Of a DNA stretch of 35,434 nucleotides, positions 11,348 through 22,560 are shown in pieces. The notes under the pieces were generated by a model that saw only the letters and a list, made by a program, of their open reading frames with translations, was not told the DNA's origin and searched no databases. Source of the DNA: Mesotaenium endlicherianum (lineage: Eukaryota > Streptophyta > Zygnematophyceae > Zygnematales > Mesotaeniaceae); contig WELA01007952.1 in assembly GCA_009602735.1 (NCBI GenBank), positions 90,639-126,072 of the forward strand, written 5' to 3'. Position 1 is the stretch's first letter; each line of letters begins with the position of its first letter. Position numbers and translations under genes: made by a program.

Positions 11348-14300
11348 ATGCAGGCTATTCAAGCGAGTCACTTCTTGTCAACGCCTTCTTCTGTAGGCTT
11401 ATATAAAAGTTTCATAAATGGAACAAAGATTACTACTAGCGTACAAGTTCCAATGAAAAATAAAAAGCTTGCTGGAGTAATTTCAGCACAGGCAGCAAAC
11501 AGGCACGATCTCGAGTATAAGCCTCCAGCGCAAGCCTTGCCGGGTAAGCTCACAGAGGAAATTCATGGAACCAGTGAACCTCTTTCTCCGGACAAGCTTT
11601 TGAGCAAGTTTGCACGTACGTGTCTGCAGGAGACACTCTGAACACTGTTTCTCACTGGGTAAATATCATGACTGACTGCCATTAATACATGTCTGGTATA
11701 TCACCCATGATGCAGTAAAATGATTGCAGAATTGCAGAGCACTAGCTGGTTACTATGAGGATTTATATATAGCTGGCTTGCATCGCGTGTGCGAAATCCG
11801 GTTCTGCGGTTCAGCTAAGTGTTCTAACAAGGGTACTCCCGAACTGTTAGTTCGTACTTAGTGACGTTTGCGCACCTTCCTTCTTTTGCCAATAAGATCA
11901 GCTCCTCGTTATTGCATGTTATGATGCAGCGCTACCACAAGCTTCAAAGCATTAATTAGGGGATAGCATTTGAGTCTTTTATTGAGAATCTGAGATGTCT
12001 GACAGATTCTATTAACTTCTCATTAATTGTGTATAAATGACTACCGACTTGCAAGCACGTGTGGAGTATATAACCGCACGTGTACAAGCAGCCATGGCAC
12101 AGATTGCTGACAAATTATCACGTGAACATGTTTCCATTGAGGACCTAACGGAATGTGCAACGTCCTGGAATATGGGTTTAGTGCCAAGCAATGCCTCTTG
12201 AAACTTATTGTATCTGGAATTTTGTTTTCTGGATTTGCAGCTCAGGTCATGGATGATGATCAGGTGTTTGCTCCTAGCCAGCTGGTGCTTGATGACAGGA
12301 AGTACTACGACCTGCTGGTGCCCCAGGAGCCTCACCACTCGCTTGCCAGGCACCACTATGGCGAGTCAGAGGAGGATGCCATCAACGGAAGCATCAAGTA
12401 AGGTTCCAACACAATGGCATCAGGCGCTTGCATGCCTTGATTGTTTGCTGAAGTACGCACACGTTCCATCTGCACAAAGTCTTTGTCCCGGGCTGTAGCT
12501 AGCGCCACTTGAGTTTTGTTTGTGTGCCACATACTAGAGCTCTGAAAACCTTCAAGCCATTGAATGCTCATAGTTTAGTACCCCAAAGACAAGACAGGAA
12601 GTAAGGAATGACTAGGCCCTTCCTGGATGCCTGGACAGCTTCCTTTTGCACATGCTGTTCCCCTCCCACCCCCCGGGTCCAGCAATAGTTCAAGATACCC
12701 TCCCTCCCCCTCTCCTCACCCCCCTTGCTGCTCTCCCCTTGCTGATTCCTTGTCTTGGGAGTAGTAGGTATTCCGTCTTAAGTGCTGCAGGCTGAATGAC
12801 AGAATTAGTGAGGCATGCTCGTGTTAGCCTTTGGTTTGGTGTTTTGGTGGTTGCTAACATGTCTCCTTTGCTTTTCTTTCTTTTGTAGTGTGGCGTACAA
12901 CATGTCGTACATCTTCCACTCCATATTCACCTACTTCGATCGCGACAATGTCGCACTGCTCAACGTTGCCCAGTGAGTACTCTCATCGCCATTAATTGTC
13001 AGTTGCCACATTTTGCCAATTATTCACTGCTCATGTGCCCCATAAGTTGTGTTGTGCTTCCCTGTAGCTTGGATAGCGATGATCCTTCACTGCTCCCTTT
13101 GTGAAATATTATTGGAGTGCAAGGGGACATTTAGGATGCTCATGACTGTCTGTGGTGAATTGTTTTTGAGTCCTGCTACGTGTTGTTGGGTACTTACTTG
13201 CTTGAGATGTCTATTTTCATGCAGCTATTTCTTGTACCGGAGTGGGAAGGAAAGGGAAGAGGCAGAGCGCCTGATGCACTACCAGGTACATTTCTTTCTG
13301 CTGCATTCAAGGACCCCTCCACGTTGCTCGTGATTGGCCTGCTCCATCACTATGGTCGTAGCATGTCATAGTCTCATTGCTTCAATCTGCTTCTCAAGCA
13401 ATTTAGATAAGCAGGGACGCAAAGAATGGTCCTTGATGAAGTTTTAGAAGACTCTTTGCTCCTCCTAGCTGAAGTGCATGGCAAAGTTGTTCAATGTACA
13501 TAATAGGCGGAGCTGACCCAAAATTGGCTCTTGGGGACAATATTACATAATAAGGATGGAAAAAATAGTAAGCTGGCAAGTGCAACAAGTGCCAAAGGCT
13601 CTGCCCTCACTTTTTGTTTTAGAGATACCATCACAATGGCGGCCTGCCTAGTTGAGAGCAGTAGCGCTTGCCGCATGAACCACCTCAGCATTCTTTCTTT
13701 CTGAAAGTTTTTGCTTATAATCGTTTTGGGGTTTGGAATACGTGACAGAATCTGAGGGGAGGACACGTCAAGCTGCAGAGCCTGCATCTGCCTGACACTG
13801 AATTTGCAGACTCGAGGAAGGGAGATGCCCTTGAAGGTACACAAAGCTTACCCTATACGCGCAATCTATGACACCCAAGTGCAGCACAGCATTTTTCCTT
13901 GACATCTGCTAGGCAAGCCTTCTCTGCTGCAAATGGCGGGGTTTTACTTGCTTACAAGCCACCAGTCACTGAGTTAAGATACCGATGGGTGAATCCTTTG
14001 CCTCGCCTGCAAATTAGACATTTTCGGCAAAGCACTGTCTGGGTGGTCATATCAGCTTGCATCATGACTTGGTGTTCCTGCCCAATCTCATGTCAGTGCA
14101 TACTGTGATGTACGTATCTTCAGTGGCTGTATTGAGTTGAGAATTAAGGGGGTATGTCACAAATTGACGAGGGTTAATTTGGGCAGCCCTGAGCTACAGT
14201 ACCATATGCTCTCATTAGTAGTAAGTAGAACTGTACTCATGAGCACTCACTTTTCATTTATTGCATGATTACACGTAGTTCACACCAGGAAGTGTTGAGC

Positions 14301-15981
14301 TTGCTGAGGTTTGTACTTAGTGTACTACTTGGATGTACCCGGTGCTTTGATGAGCAGCGTTCGAGCTGGGCTTGGCCATGGAGAAGATTCAGAATGAAAA
14401 GTATCTCGCCATGCACAATGTGAGCTGGAGCATTTCTAATAGTTGCTTCCTGCTTCTATGCTCAATTCTTGTACCAGCTCGAGGCCACTCCCCCCCGCCC
14501 TTACTCTTTGGATTTGGAGCAGAAAACCCTTCCTGTGTTCTCCCTTCCACTTGGTCCACTTCTGACTCTCATGCTCTGTATGGAGGATGGCATGTGCTGC
14601 TCTTGCAAGTTCCTTGGTGTCATTTAACCAAAGGCAAAATTCTTTGACCATCTCTTGGCCAGCAATTTGGCTACTTCTGTTCAGTCATCTCTGCAACCGT
14701 GCAACGCGTGAGAATGGTTTGGTGCATGGTTCAGTATGTGACCAGGGGGTGATTTGAGCACAGCCGCCTCTTGAGAATGTGTACCAGCGATTTGCCGGTT
14801 TTCTGCTAAGCATGTTTAATTACGGTACTTCCTATTTGCAGGTGGCACAACAAGCGGGTGATCCCGAGATGGAGGACTTTGTGAAGAAGGCGTTTCTGCA
14901 CCCACAGGTAACGCATGCTGATGCCTCCCGATTCAAGACTCAACATGCAGTAGCACACATTCTTTGTCCCTTTCCGTCTTTTCTTTCAATCTTGGAATAG
15001 TGTGGAGCTGACGCTCAATAGCGCCAGGCACGTCGTGGTAGAGGAAAGTACCCGATGCGAGTGGGTCAGATTCATTCACTGTGGTGTATGCTATCGCATC
15101 TAGTTAATTCTGGCAGCTGCGTGGAAGCGATGCAGGACCATGGACGCTCTTACGCTGGCTTTTTGTCTTGCTTTCCCTGGGTTTTTGGTCATAAGGTTGA
15201 GGGCAATGTGCTTTTGCGTCCTTGGTTTGGGTTTCACATTGCTTTGGATAGTAGGTCTCATCTGACATTCGTGTCCCAACTTGCTTTTTGCAAAGCGTGA
15301 TTGCTAATCCATTCTCTGATTTCTTCCCAACTCCGGACTTCGTACTGCAGACTGTGCGACTGCGTAGATCGTCCGACTTTGTCTCCAAGCTCCGCCGCGT
15401 TGGAGCTGGACATGGTATGTCTTATTCTTCATATTTTATCTTCGTATCTTCATAGAGGAAAACTAGTGTCGATGCCTGCAAGTCAGAGACAACGCATATT
15501 CTGGCTCACGTGGGTCAACGTTTGCTTCTATTGCTGGCTTTCCAATGCTATACTTCCTGCAATTGCTGTCTTGTGGTGCCTTGAAGGGGCTTGTTGTCGC
15601 TGGAAGATGTGCGTGGCGGTGAGCACATGATGATTGGTATATTCATGGGGTAATCTGTTGAAGCTGCTTCTGCTTTCTGTCGTCACCCGTTGTTTGTGTA
15701 CCTAAATGGTTATCAGCAGTTTTGTTTCCTGTTGCAATTCTTTGCAAGTTTACTCTTCAAAGGTCTTTTTCTGCTTGTCTTCAGACCCCCACAACTAGGA
15801 CGAAAGTAAAGGAAGTTGTAGAGGCGGCTCTATACAGCAGCCACCTATAGGAGGTCAAATTTGAAATATTGAGTAGCTGCTGACACGATTGTTTTTTCCT
15901 ACAGGAACATGGCATTTTGACAAAGAGCTGGGGGAGTACGGGGATGACTTTGGCTTTTCTTACTTTGACCCTGTCCAGTAG
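11348..15981 (+). CDS. plastid ferritin, nine exons, 284 aa, degenerate ferroxidase centre
   Basis: Ferritin forms a 24-mer shell that stores iron; plant forms act in plastids. Exons are 11348-11543, 12241-12397, 12889-12972, 13225-13285, 13749-13836, 14358-14419, 14842-14907, 15351-15414 and 15905-15981 (TAG). All introns are GT-AG with matching phases; the total is 855 nt. Residues 1 to about 47 look like a transit peptide. The plant-type extension peptide runs about 73-100 (QVFAPSQL to HHSLAR), then the four-helix bundle, with FDRDNVAL at 134-141, QNLRGG at 166-171 and a C-terminal GHGTWHFDK. Set against human H ferritin, the ferroxidase positions are A120 (E27), F127 (Y34), E155 (E62), E158 (H65), E204 (E107) and Q238 (Q141), so three of six ligands are replaced. 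E61 and the three-fold channel E134 are Lys here. The family call is secure; loss of ferroxidase activity is inferred. No internal stop or frameshift suggests a pseudogene. Confidence 0.95.
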
Positions 15982-18683
15982 GAGCACATCTACCTGCTGG
16001 TGTACGAGTAATAGAGCTCTGAGGCTTGGCATGGTCAATCGCGTATAATCAGATTACCATCCAATGGGTGGTTGTTTAATTGTATCATGACGTGGAGACT
16101 CGTCTCTCTACCTGTAACTTGTATCTTTTGTACCAATTCTAGAACGAGACAGCAATTGCAAGTCACATATTCTTGTTCGCATTGTTGTTAGGAGATATTT
16201 TGTTGGTTGAGATACTACTGACATTTATTGTCCGGGCTGGATATATTGGTGTGTGTTGCGTGTCTTTCATATGTTCATGACATCTGCTTGCTAGGATTTC
16301 TAATCTACCTGAGATTTTGACCTTTAGGAAGAAATTATGATAGGAGGTTTCCAATCACGATAGACTTACCCTTAGCGCCAAATGCATGAAGCGTCCAGAT
16401 TTACTTTCTGTGAACATAAATTAACCAATCATTGTCTATGCGTTGTTGTCATATGTTCATTTTGTAGTGCGTTGTAGCGTTGATGGTTGGCACATGGTGA
16501 GTAATAGATTCGTGTGCTTGTCTCTTATGCCTCAGTGAACCTCTTGTTAGTCTGTGTTGAGAATAACCATTTTAATTATTTGACTGCGCATTTATGGTGA
16601 TACTAATATGAGGTTATAAGTGTAAATATCCAACAAGTCAGTATACTTGCCAAAGTGGCTTGTACAGGACACTATTGTCCAAACATTTTTCCAACTTCAT
16701 TCGAAGTTATTGCCTTGTCATAGTTTATTAGCTTGTGGTTGCTACACCAATGCAACCTTTTCATATAATTAGGTTGCTCTTCTATAGATTTTGGAGTTGT
16801 GTAAATATAAAGCATGAAGCCAGCTTCCCAACGCAACCAATTGTGTGTTGTTTGGGAGTTATTCACGTTTTAGTGGAAGCGACCTCTTGCCCTCAGCCCA
16901 ACCAAGAGTGAACACTCGAAGCCCCATGACGCAATTCATCGCTCCCGAAGCTTACTTCTTTGGTCTCTTCGCGGAGCCGAAGGCTGTTTGTTATTCGCTG
17001 GCACCTATTTCGAGACCCTTCATTAGAATTGATCCTTTGCATTTTCATAGTAATAATGCACCAATTGGCCATAACTTGCGAATTGCATAACTTACAGTTA
17101 CAGGAAGCTTCCTAAGTATACACATCCACTTTTGAGGCTTTGTCTAGCACGTATTTGGTTAAGGGAAGATTCGGCCAGTCATAAGCACTAAGGAAACTCT
17201 TGCATATAGTTTTTGATTGGATATGTAGTGACTAGTCAATGAACATGCTAGCACACTAGGTACATGTGTGTATGTGAGTAGGTAGATCCTATGTCATGAC
17301 CCCGTGTATTGAATTTGCACATAGTCCACCAGTTTTTAGGATGCTTTTAGTGATGCACCTTCTAGAAGATCTCAATGGCAAGCTGTAAGTTTCAAAGTTA
17401 ACAAGAAAGGTGACACTTTTATCTCTTGTTTTTCCCTGACCACTTGTCAGTCTTGTGAAAAGCAATCCGGCCTCGAAGATGCCAGATTCTAGTCACTTGG
17501 AGATAAATATATATATATCAATCTCACATACCACATAAGTATTCCATTTATCATGAGCATCCAAAGATGGGCTGTCATGAGGCTGCTTTTGGTCCCAGCG
17601 GCAGTAAAGTTAGTGTTCATCTTACAACAAAGCACGGTATGATGTTTGCAGAGATTACTTTGGTTCAACAATGCGAGAAAATGTTGAGGTCTTGCACGAC
17701 AACTAAGCAATCCATGAGATGACGGTGTTTGTATGCTCTCTTTGACCCGAAGCATGTACTGAGTTTGTTCACATGAGTCGTTTTAGAGACAATGAACCTG
17801 GTAGAACCTTCATGATTGCCATTTGGACTACATTAATCGTTGACCTAGCCGACATGCTCAGTGTATCAAAGGCCCGACATGAAATCTTGGTTCTAGATAA
17901 AATTATGATTTTACGGTGAACATTAGCTCTACTTCACATATACACTAGCAAAACGTCATTTAGAGACCTGCCTTTGTATGGAGATGATTTAACGCATCCA
18001 AGGTACCAAAAGTATATATGTGAAGAAACTTCTATTATTTGTACTGTAATTGGATCCAAGACATATTACTCACAACAAACCATGTTTTGGGTGCGGTATA
18101 TCACCCTTTTGACGTAAGTCATTGTTTGATAACATACAAGGAGCTCACAATTTGAGAATAATAATAAGTAAAATATTTTTATATAGTGAGTGATTGTGCG
18201 TTGTTTGACTCAACATTGAGAACTTTATTGCATGTCAAAAACCCCTCAAAAGAACACTTTAATGCACATTTTTCTTGAACACTTATTCTTTTTGAAGCGC
18301 ATGTTTGAAGAATATTCCACTTTGGAGAGTGAAGAAGGTCAATGAAGCTGTCTATGTACACTTGTATTCGCCACCGTCACTAACAAAATCCGAAAGAATT
18401 TAAAAAAAGGGTGATACACACACGAGCTCACTCCGTACCCTTTGCCCTTAAGAAGTAGTACTTGTTTGTATTTGTGCTGGCAATAAAATGGTCAACTCAA
18501 TCCGTTGTCACCCAACTCCTCAAGATGTGGCTCGTCAACCAAAGAACCTTCACCTATTACTTGACCTCATATGACATGGAAATCAAATTTGGAGTAATTG
18601 AAGAATACAACATATATAGAAATGTTGATGTATCTGTACTTTAAAAATGAATACATTTGTGGGTGTAGCAAAGAAGGAAAACA

Positions 18684-18785
18684 TGGCGGATGCAAGGGCT
18701 CTTTATCATTGACGATTTCAGTGAGAATGTATATGTGTCCTCTTGTTTCGTGTTGAAACATATAGCAAACTGTGAACAATTTTAG
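18684..18785 (+). mobile_element. possible decayed Copia-type integrase fragment
   Basis: In the frame through 18699 the translation contains LFIIDDFSENVYV followed by FVLKHIANCEQF. This resembles the segment around the first catalytic Asp of Ty1/Copia integrases (pattern FIDDFSR-x-x-WVYFLK). Immediately upstream the match continues only with a frameshift (MADARAL), and a stop follows at about 18781. No other integrase or RT motif could be joined to it, so this is at best a short relic. Confidence 0.3.
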
Positions 18786-19507
18786 CGTCGACATACTGCA
18801 TGTCAATACAATTGCACCCTTAGAATTTTTTTTAACAAAAATGTGTTATTCATGGGAAAAAGCCAATAATGTACGGAACACTTTCTTGCTTATGGTGGTT
18901 GAAGAAGCTGCGTATGGCACCTTCTATGAGGACGCAAGGTCTCCAGGGACCAAGAACACACACTAAATTATCTCTTTCAGGAAAATTGTCATCCTTGTAC
19001 AAGGGTAAGTTTGATATTCACTGTAGAGCCAAGATGCTTTATACTGTATTGGGAATAGTTTAAATTGTGAAGTCATGCCTTCTTCTACGCTGCTTTTAGA
19101 ATATCCGTCAACTTATAAGTTCAACCGATTGGCTAGTGACCATTTTTGTCACAGTCTCCTCTCCTTCGTGCAAAATCTTTGCACATGGGTGTTGCCTGCA
19201 TGACATGATTCCTGCAAAAGTACATTGCTTCTCTAGCAACCCCCAGGAAGAGGTTGTGGGTCAGTATTAAGAATGTTGAAGATCGTGCTGATTTCTTGGA
19301 AATCCTCTGTTTCACCTTCCACGTGCCACGTGAACAGATAGAGGGACGTAAAATTGAGTGACTTGTGGGCTACATATTGTTTTATGACAACATGGAATGA
19401 AAAGTGGTGGGGAAACTCTTACTTTATTTTGCTGCATCCACCACTAAGCTTCTTTGAGGTCATCAACTCATGGAAAGGGATTGCATGTAAATGAAAGAGT
19501 CTCTGAA

Positions 19508-19583
19508 GCCCTCTCTGTTCATCACTTGACGAACGTATATTCTGCGCCCTCTCTGTTCATCGCTTGGCAAACGTATATTCTTG
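19508..19583. repeat. 38-bp tandem duplication
   Basis: Two adjacent 38-bp copies (19508-19545 and 19546-19583) beginning GCCCTCTCTGTTCATC and containing AACGTATATTCT, with a few substitutions. No further copies were seen nearby. Confidence 0.8.
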
Positions 19584-20660
19584 GCAGAGGACCATTTTGG
19601 GACTAATTTTGGGTCTCATTTTGTGCTCCAATATCGTTTGCGGGTAGCATACTCCACGTCAAACTGTCATTCTAACGGTTCTCCTTCTCTGCAGGCATAG
19701 TGTGCAATTAAGACAGTGAATAGTCACATAAGGAACAACTTGAAGAAGGGAGAATGGTCGCGCTTACTGTTTACCCTTGCATTTTTGTGTGCCTTCTTGC
19801 TGGACTCTGTGGCGTCAAAATCTAGTGTCAAAGAAGGGCTGTTAGGAGTTGATACAGGCACCTTCTTTGCGTGTGTGATGGATACAACACGTGGGAAGAC
19901 AATATTGGCGCTTGTCGTTGACAGCCACAAAGTTGAGCCCTCCATGTCGAACATTATAAGCAGAGTGTAACAAGTTTTTATACATATTCGCCTCTCAGTT
20001 CACGCACCCCGTACATCGTTCGGTAATCGCCAACACAAACTTAGTACCTAGGGTTACAGTTCAAGCAATGATGGTTGAAAACGTTTGAATATTAACCGGG
20101 ATGAAAGTCCCGCCGTTTGTGCGGTCTTGAGATGCAATCGTGGACGATGAAAACTAACAATTATCCTCGTGTGCCTCTGTCGGCCAATGACGCGAGTGCA
20201 TTCTATGTAACGTTTCTTCAAAACATTCTAATTATCTTCGCTAAGTTCTTGAGAGCGAGAAAAGCAAGAAAAAATGTAACTGTAGAATTAGAGCTTGTGA
20301 GAGTTGCACTCACAATAAGTCTTGCAGGTATTTATAACTGTTCAACGTGAGGCACTTGAGTGCTTCCAGTCACCAACAACGAAAACGGTCAAATGGATGT
20401 GACCCATTCGACCAAATGCCCGAAATCATGCCGTGTGGCAGTTTTAAGACTTTTGACGAATTGAGACAAATTGTATTGAATCGTTTCGCGCCGAATTGGC
20501 GTAGTTGCGTCCTTTGAATAGACGTGATTGCTCGTAGTCACATCTAAGCTTCTTTCGAAGTAGACGTGACTAATTGCGGTGTCTTCGATGTTTTTCGATA
20601 GACGTGACCGCTTGTCGTGCGCACATGCTTTCGTCATGACCGAGTAGTTGTTATAACTAC

Positions 20661-20740
20661 TTCGCCAATCGGTTAGGTGTGATCGTCTCAAACGAAGGGT
20701 CGCGGATTCGAATCCGCATGGATGCAAAGTAACTTTGCAT
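20661..20740 (+). other. tRNA-like segment with palindromic B-box-like core
   Basis: TTCGCCAATCGGTTAGG at about 20661 resembles a tRNA A-box/D-arm, and GGATTCGAATCC at about 20704-20715 resembles a B box at about tRNA spacing. The core GCGGATTCGAATCCGC is a perfect palindrome rather than a proper T-arm, and the acceptor arm does not pair. I read it as a tRNA-derived or tRNA-mimicking piece in the LTR-like element, not a functional tRNA gene. Confidence 0.3.
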
Positions 20741-21061
20741 AAACGTTTCGTTTCACGACTTCGTTCGGCTTAACGACTTGTCCTTAATCCAAAATCAGTG
20801 ACCGTGCATTATCCGAAGTGATGACAATCAATCATAAAGTAATCAATCCGTAATTGATTAGGTTATCATCTCATAATTATTCGAAGTAACTTCATGAATA
20901 GTTATGTCGTACTATTGCGAAGTGGTCGAATTACTTTACGACGCTTTTTGCAATAACATCTTGGTCGTTTTGCTAATCGACCAGGGATTAGTCGGCACAC
21001 ACGTGTGGCGAATAGTTCATCAAGATGCAATTATTCATCACATAATAAATTGATAAACAGC

Positions 21062-21124
21062 GTAACGTATTTTAGGTAATTGGGAGACCGTCCCAAATAC
21101 GCCTAAAATAGCTTAGATCGTTAC
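21062..21124. other. nested long hairpin at the right end of the 920-bp element
   Basis: Three nested complementary arms: GTAACG (21062-21067) with CGTTAC (21119-21124), TATTTTAGG (21068-21076) with CCTAAAATA (21102-21110), and TTGGGA (21080-21085) with TCCCAA (21091-21096). That gives 21 base pairs with small internal loops and a 5-nt terminal loop. The outer arm is the element's own terminus. Confidence 0.85.
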
Positions 21125-21190
21125 ATTCTACTCCTTTGTCCAACTTCAAAGTGAAACAAAAGCGCAAGTTCCCGCCACCAATGTCTGATT

Positions 21191-21564
21191 CCTACTTTAA
21201 AGATACAAATATGGCCTGTACAGATACGTATATACAGGTGCGTCAAAATTATACGTATAATACGCCAAAATACGCCAAGCGTGTGAACTCAGTATGAAGT
21301 TGTTTCGGCTGTAACTTTTAAAAATTTTGAACATTGTAAATTTCGTCAATTGCGTTGGGTGGAGAATGACGAGAGTGTCAAGAATAGATGGTCAAATTTT
21401 ATTTTTTTGCCAACCATCTGTCTATAGAATGGAAAATCCTATTTTGGCAGTAAATTAACAAATGGACCACTACTTCTATAAACTTTTTTTTGATACGTAT
21501 ACGTATGCGATACGGAGTATTTGTATGGCAAGCTAGGCTGATACGCAAGTATTTTTAAACTAGG
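21191..21564. mobile_element. hAT-type MITE, copy 1
   Basis: A 374-bp non-coding element flanked by a perfect 8-bp target duplication GTCTGATT (21183-21190 and 21565-21572), the length expected for hAT-superfamily transposition. The ends are inverted: CCTACTTTAAAGATAC at the left against CCTAGTTTAAAAATAC read inward from the right (14/16). Subterminal regions carry repeated GATACG/ATACGC motifs (for example 21253-21280 and 21491-21545), as is common for hAT subterminal binding sites. It is homologous along its length to the element at 21665. Confidence 0.8.
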
Positions 21565-21664
21565 GTCTGATTTTCACATTTACGATGGCAAAAGGACGCC
21601 AAAAAAAAGTGGCAAAGGCCGACGTCAAAGGCATCGAGGAACCCTACTTCTGCAGGAGCCGAAC

Positions 21665-22560
21665 CCTAGTTTTGAAATACGGATACTGTAGTGAAATAGA
21701 TAGATGAAGTACTTAATAAAGTAGAATACTTCATATATTCAAGACTAGGATTTATGAACACAAGTGGTAGCTTCTTGAAAGAGAAATGGTTTCTAGAAAT
21801 TTAATATATTTCTCGAACTTGGCAAGTACAAAAGTAATTCTCGAATGCCTTTCTATTTTTTAGCTCTTGTTTATATACTTGCTACGTAAGTAATTTCTAA
21901 GAAGGTGCACGTTGATGTGTTGCCACCCAACACATCCTAAAACTTGCCACCTCTTTCTAGAATAATGTACACATGTCCTTTTGACCTAGAAATGGCTTAT
22001 TTGACTTTTGCCACATGGAGTTCTTCTAGGTCCTTCCTCTAACTTTGAAAATGCCTCAGAAGGTTCAAAGGCCATGAACTAAGTCACTAGAGTATCTATT
22101 CACACTTAACTTCACACAACACTACTCCAAAATTATTCAAAAACATTAAAATAAAAACTAACTAATATATTTTAACTCATATCACTATAGATACGACCTG
22201 TGCAAATTGGATACATACGAATAAGCATATACGGGTGTGCCAAAATTGTACGTAAAATACGCCAAAATACGCCAAGCGTGTGAATTATAAGAAAGTGTTT
22301 GCGACTGTAACTTTTGGAAAGTTTGAAAATTATAAGTTGTCGATTGCGTTAGGTAGAGAATGACGAGCGGGTCAAGAATAGATGGTCAAAAAATAAATTT
22401 AAAAATCAACCATCCGCTTGTAGAAGGGCAAATCTGATTTCGGTATTAAACAAATAAAACGTACCACTATATTTTATAGTTTTATTTTGATAGTATACGC
22501 ATGCGATACGGAGTATCGGTACGGCAAGCTAGACCAATACGCAAATATTTTAAAACTAAG
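21665..22560. mobile_element. hAT-type MITE, copy 2, interrupted by a solo LTR
   Basis: This is a relative of the 374-bp MITE just upstream; about 388 bp remain after discounting the inserted LTR and one copy of its 5-bp duplication. It begins CCTAGTTTTGAAATAC and ends AAAACTAAG, which is inverted to the start with one change. The flanks AGCCGAAC (21657-21664) and AGCGGAAC (22561-22568) form an 8-bp target duplication with one mismatch. Shared internal blocks include ATACGCCAAAATACGCC, TGACGAG, CAAGAATAGATGGTCAA and GCGATACGGAGTAT. The interruption at 21687-22189 dates the LTR as later than this insertion. Confidence 0.75.
21687..22189 (-). mobile_element. solo LTR of the Gypsy family, reverse orientation
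   Basis: It is 503 bp, exactly the length of the LTRs of the intact element at 23154, and its reverse complement aligns to them end to end with many substitutions, so it is clearly older. The flanking 5-bp duplication GATAC (21682-21686 and 22190-22194) is perfect, showing a real insertion followed by LTR-LTR recombination. One terminal base has decayed: on the minus strand it starts TATAGTG rather than TGTAGTG. The TATA-type motif and the GATGTGTTG hairpin (21914-21936) of the intact LTR are kept. It lies inside MITE copy 2. Confidence 0.92.

Larger units (their letters stand above)
15982..20200. other. AT-rich, gene-poor region downstream of ferritin
   Basis: I see no supported host gene over about 4.2 kb. 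The first few hundred bases presumably include the ferritin 3' UTR. Open frames are short (under 90 codons) and not conserved-looking. One at 19716-19970 (no ATG) encodes a hydrophobic stretch but has no recognisable domain. A possible Copia-type fragment is listed separately. A short (AT)n run lies at about 17507-17517. Confidence 0.5.
20206..21125. mobile_element. 920-bp LTR-like element (probable solo LTR) with 5-bp TSD
   Basis: The segment starts TGTAACG and ends CGTTACA, a 7-bp terminal inverted repeat with the TG...CA ends typical of LTRs. It is flanked on both sides by TTCTA (20201-20205 and 21126-21130), a perfect 5-bp target-site duplication. It has no coding capacity. Inside are three diverged copies of a unit containing TAGACGTGA (20519, 20561, 20599; period about 40 bp), a 16-bp palindrome (20702-20717), an 8-bp-stem hairpin (20722-20740) and a large nested hairpin near the right end. 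It is unrelated to the other LTRs in the window. A solo LTR is the simplest reading. A non-coding element with very short TIRs is the alternative. Orientation is not determined. Confidence 0.7.

Noticed and set aside
19133..19315. Minus-strand frame with a vague Copia-like look
   Set aside because: The resemblance is too weak and no catalytic residue can be placed; only the plus-strand IDDFS segment was kept, at low confidence.
20661..20717. A functional tRNA gene
   Set aside because: A-box- and B-box-like motifs are present, but the T-arm is a palindrome with a wrong loop, the anticodon stem is poor and the acceptor arm does not pair.
20206..21125. A Helitron, because of terminal hairpins
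   Set aside because: The ends are not TC...CTRR, and a perfect 5-bp target duplication is present, which Helitrons do not make.
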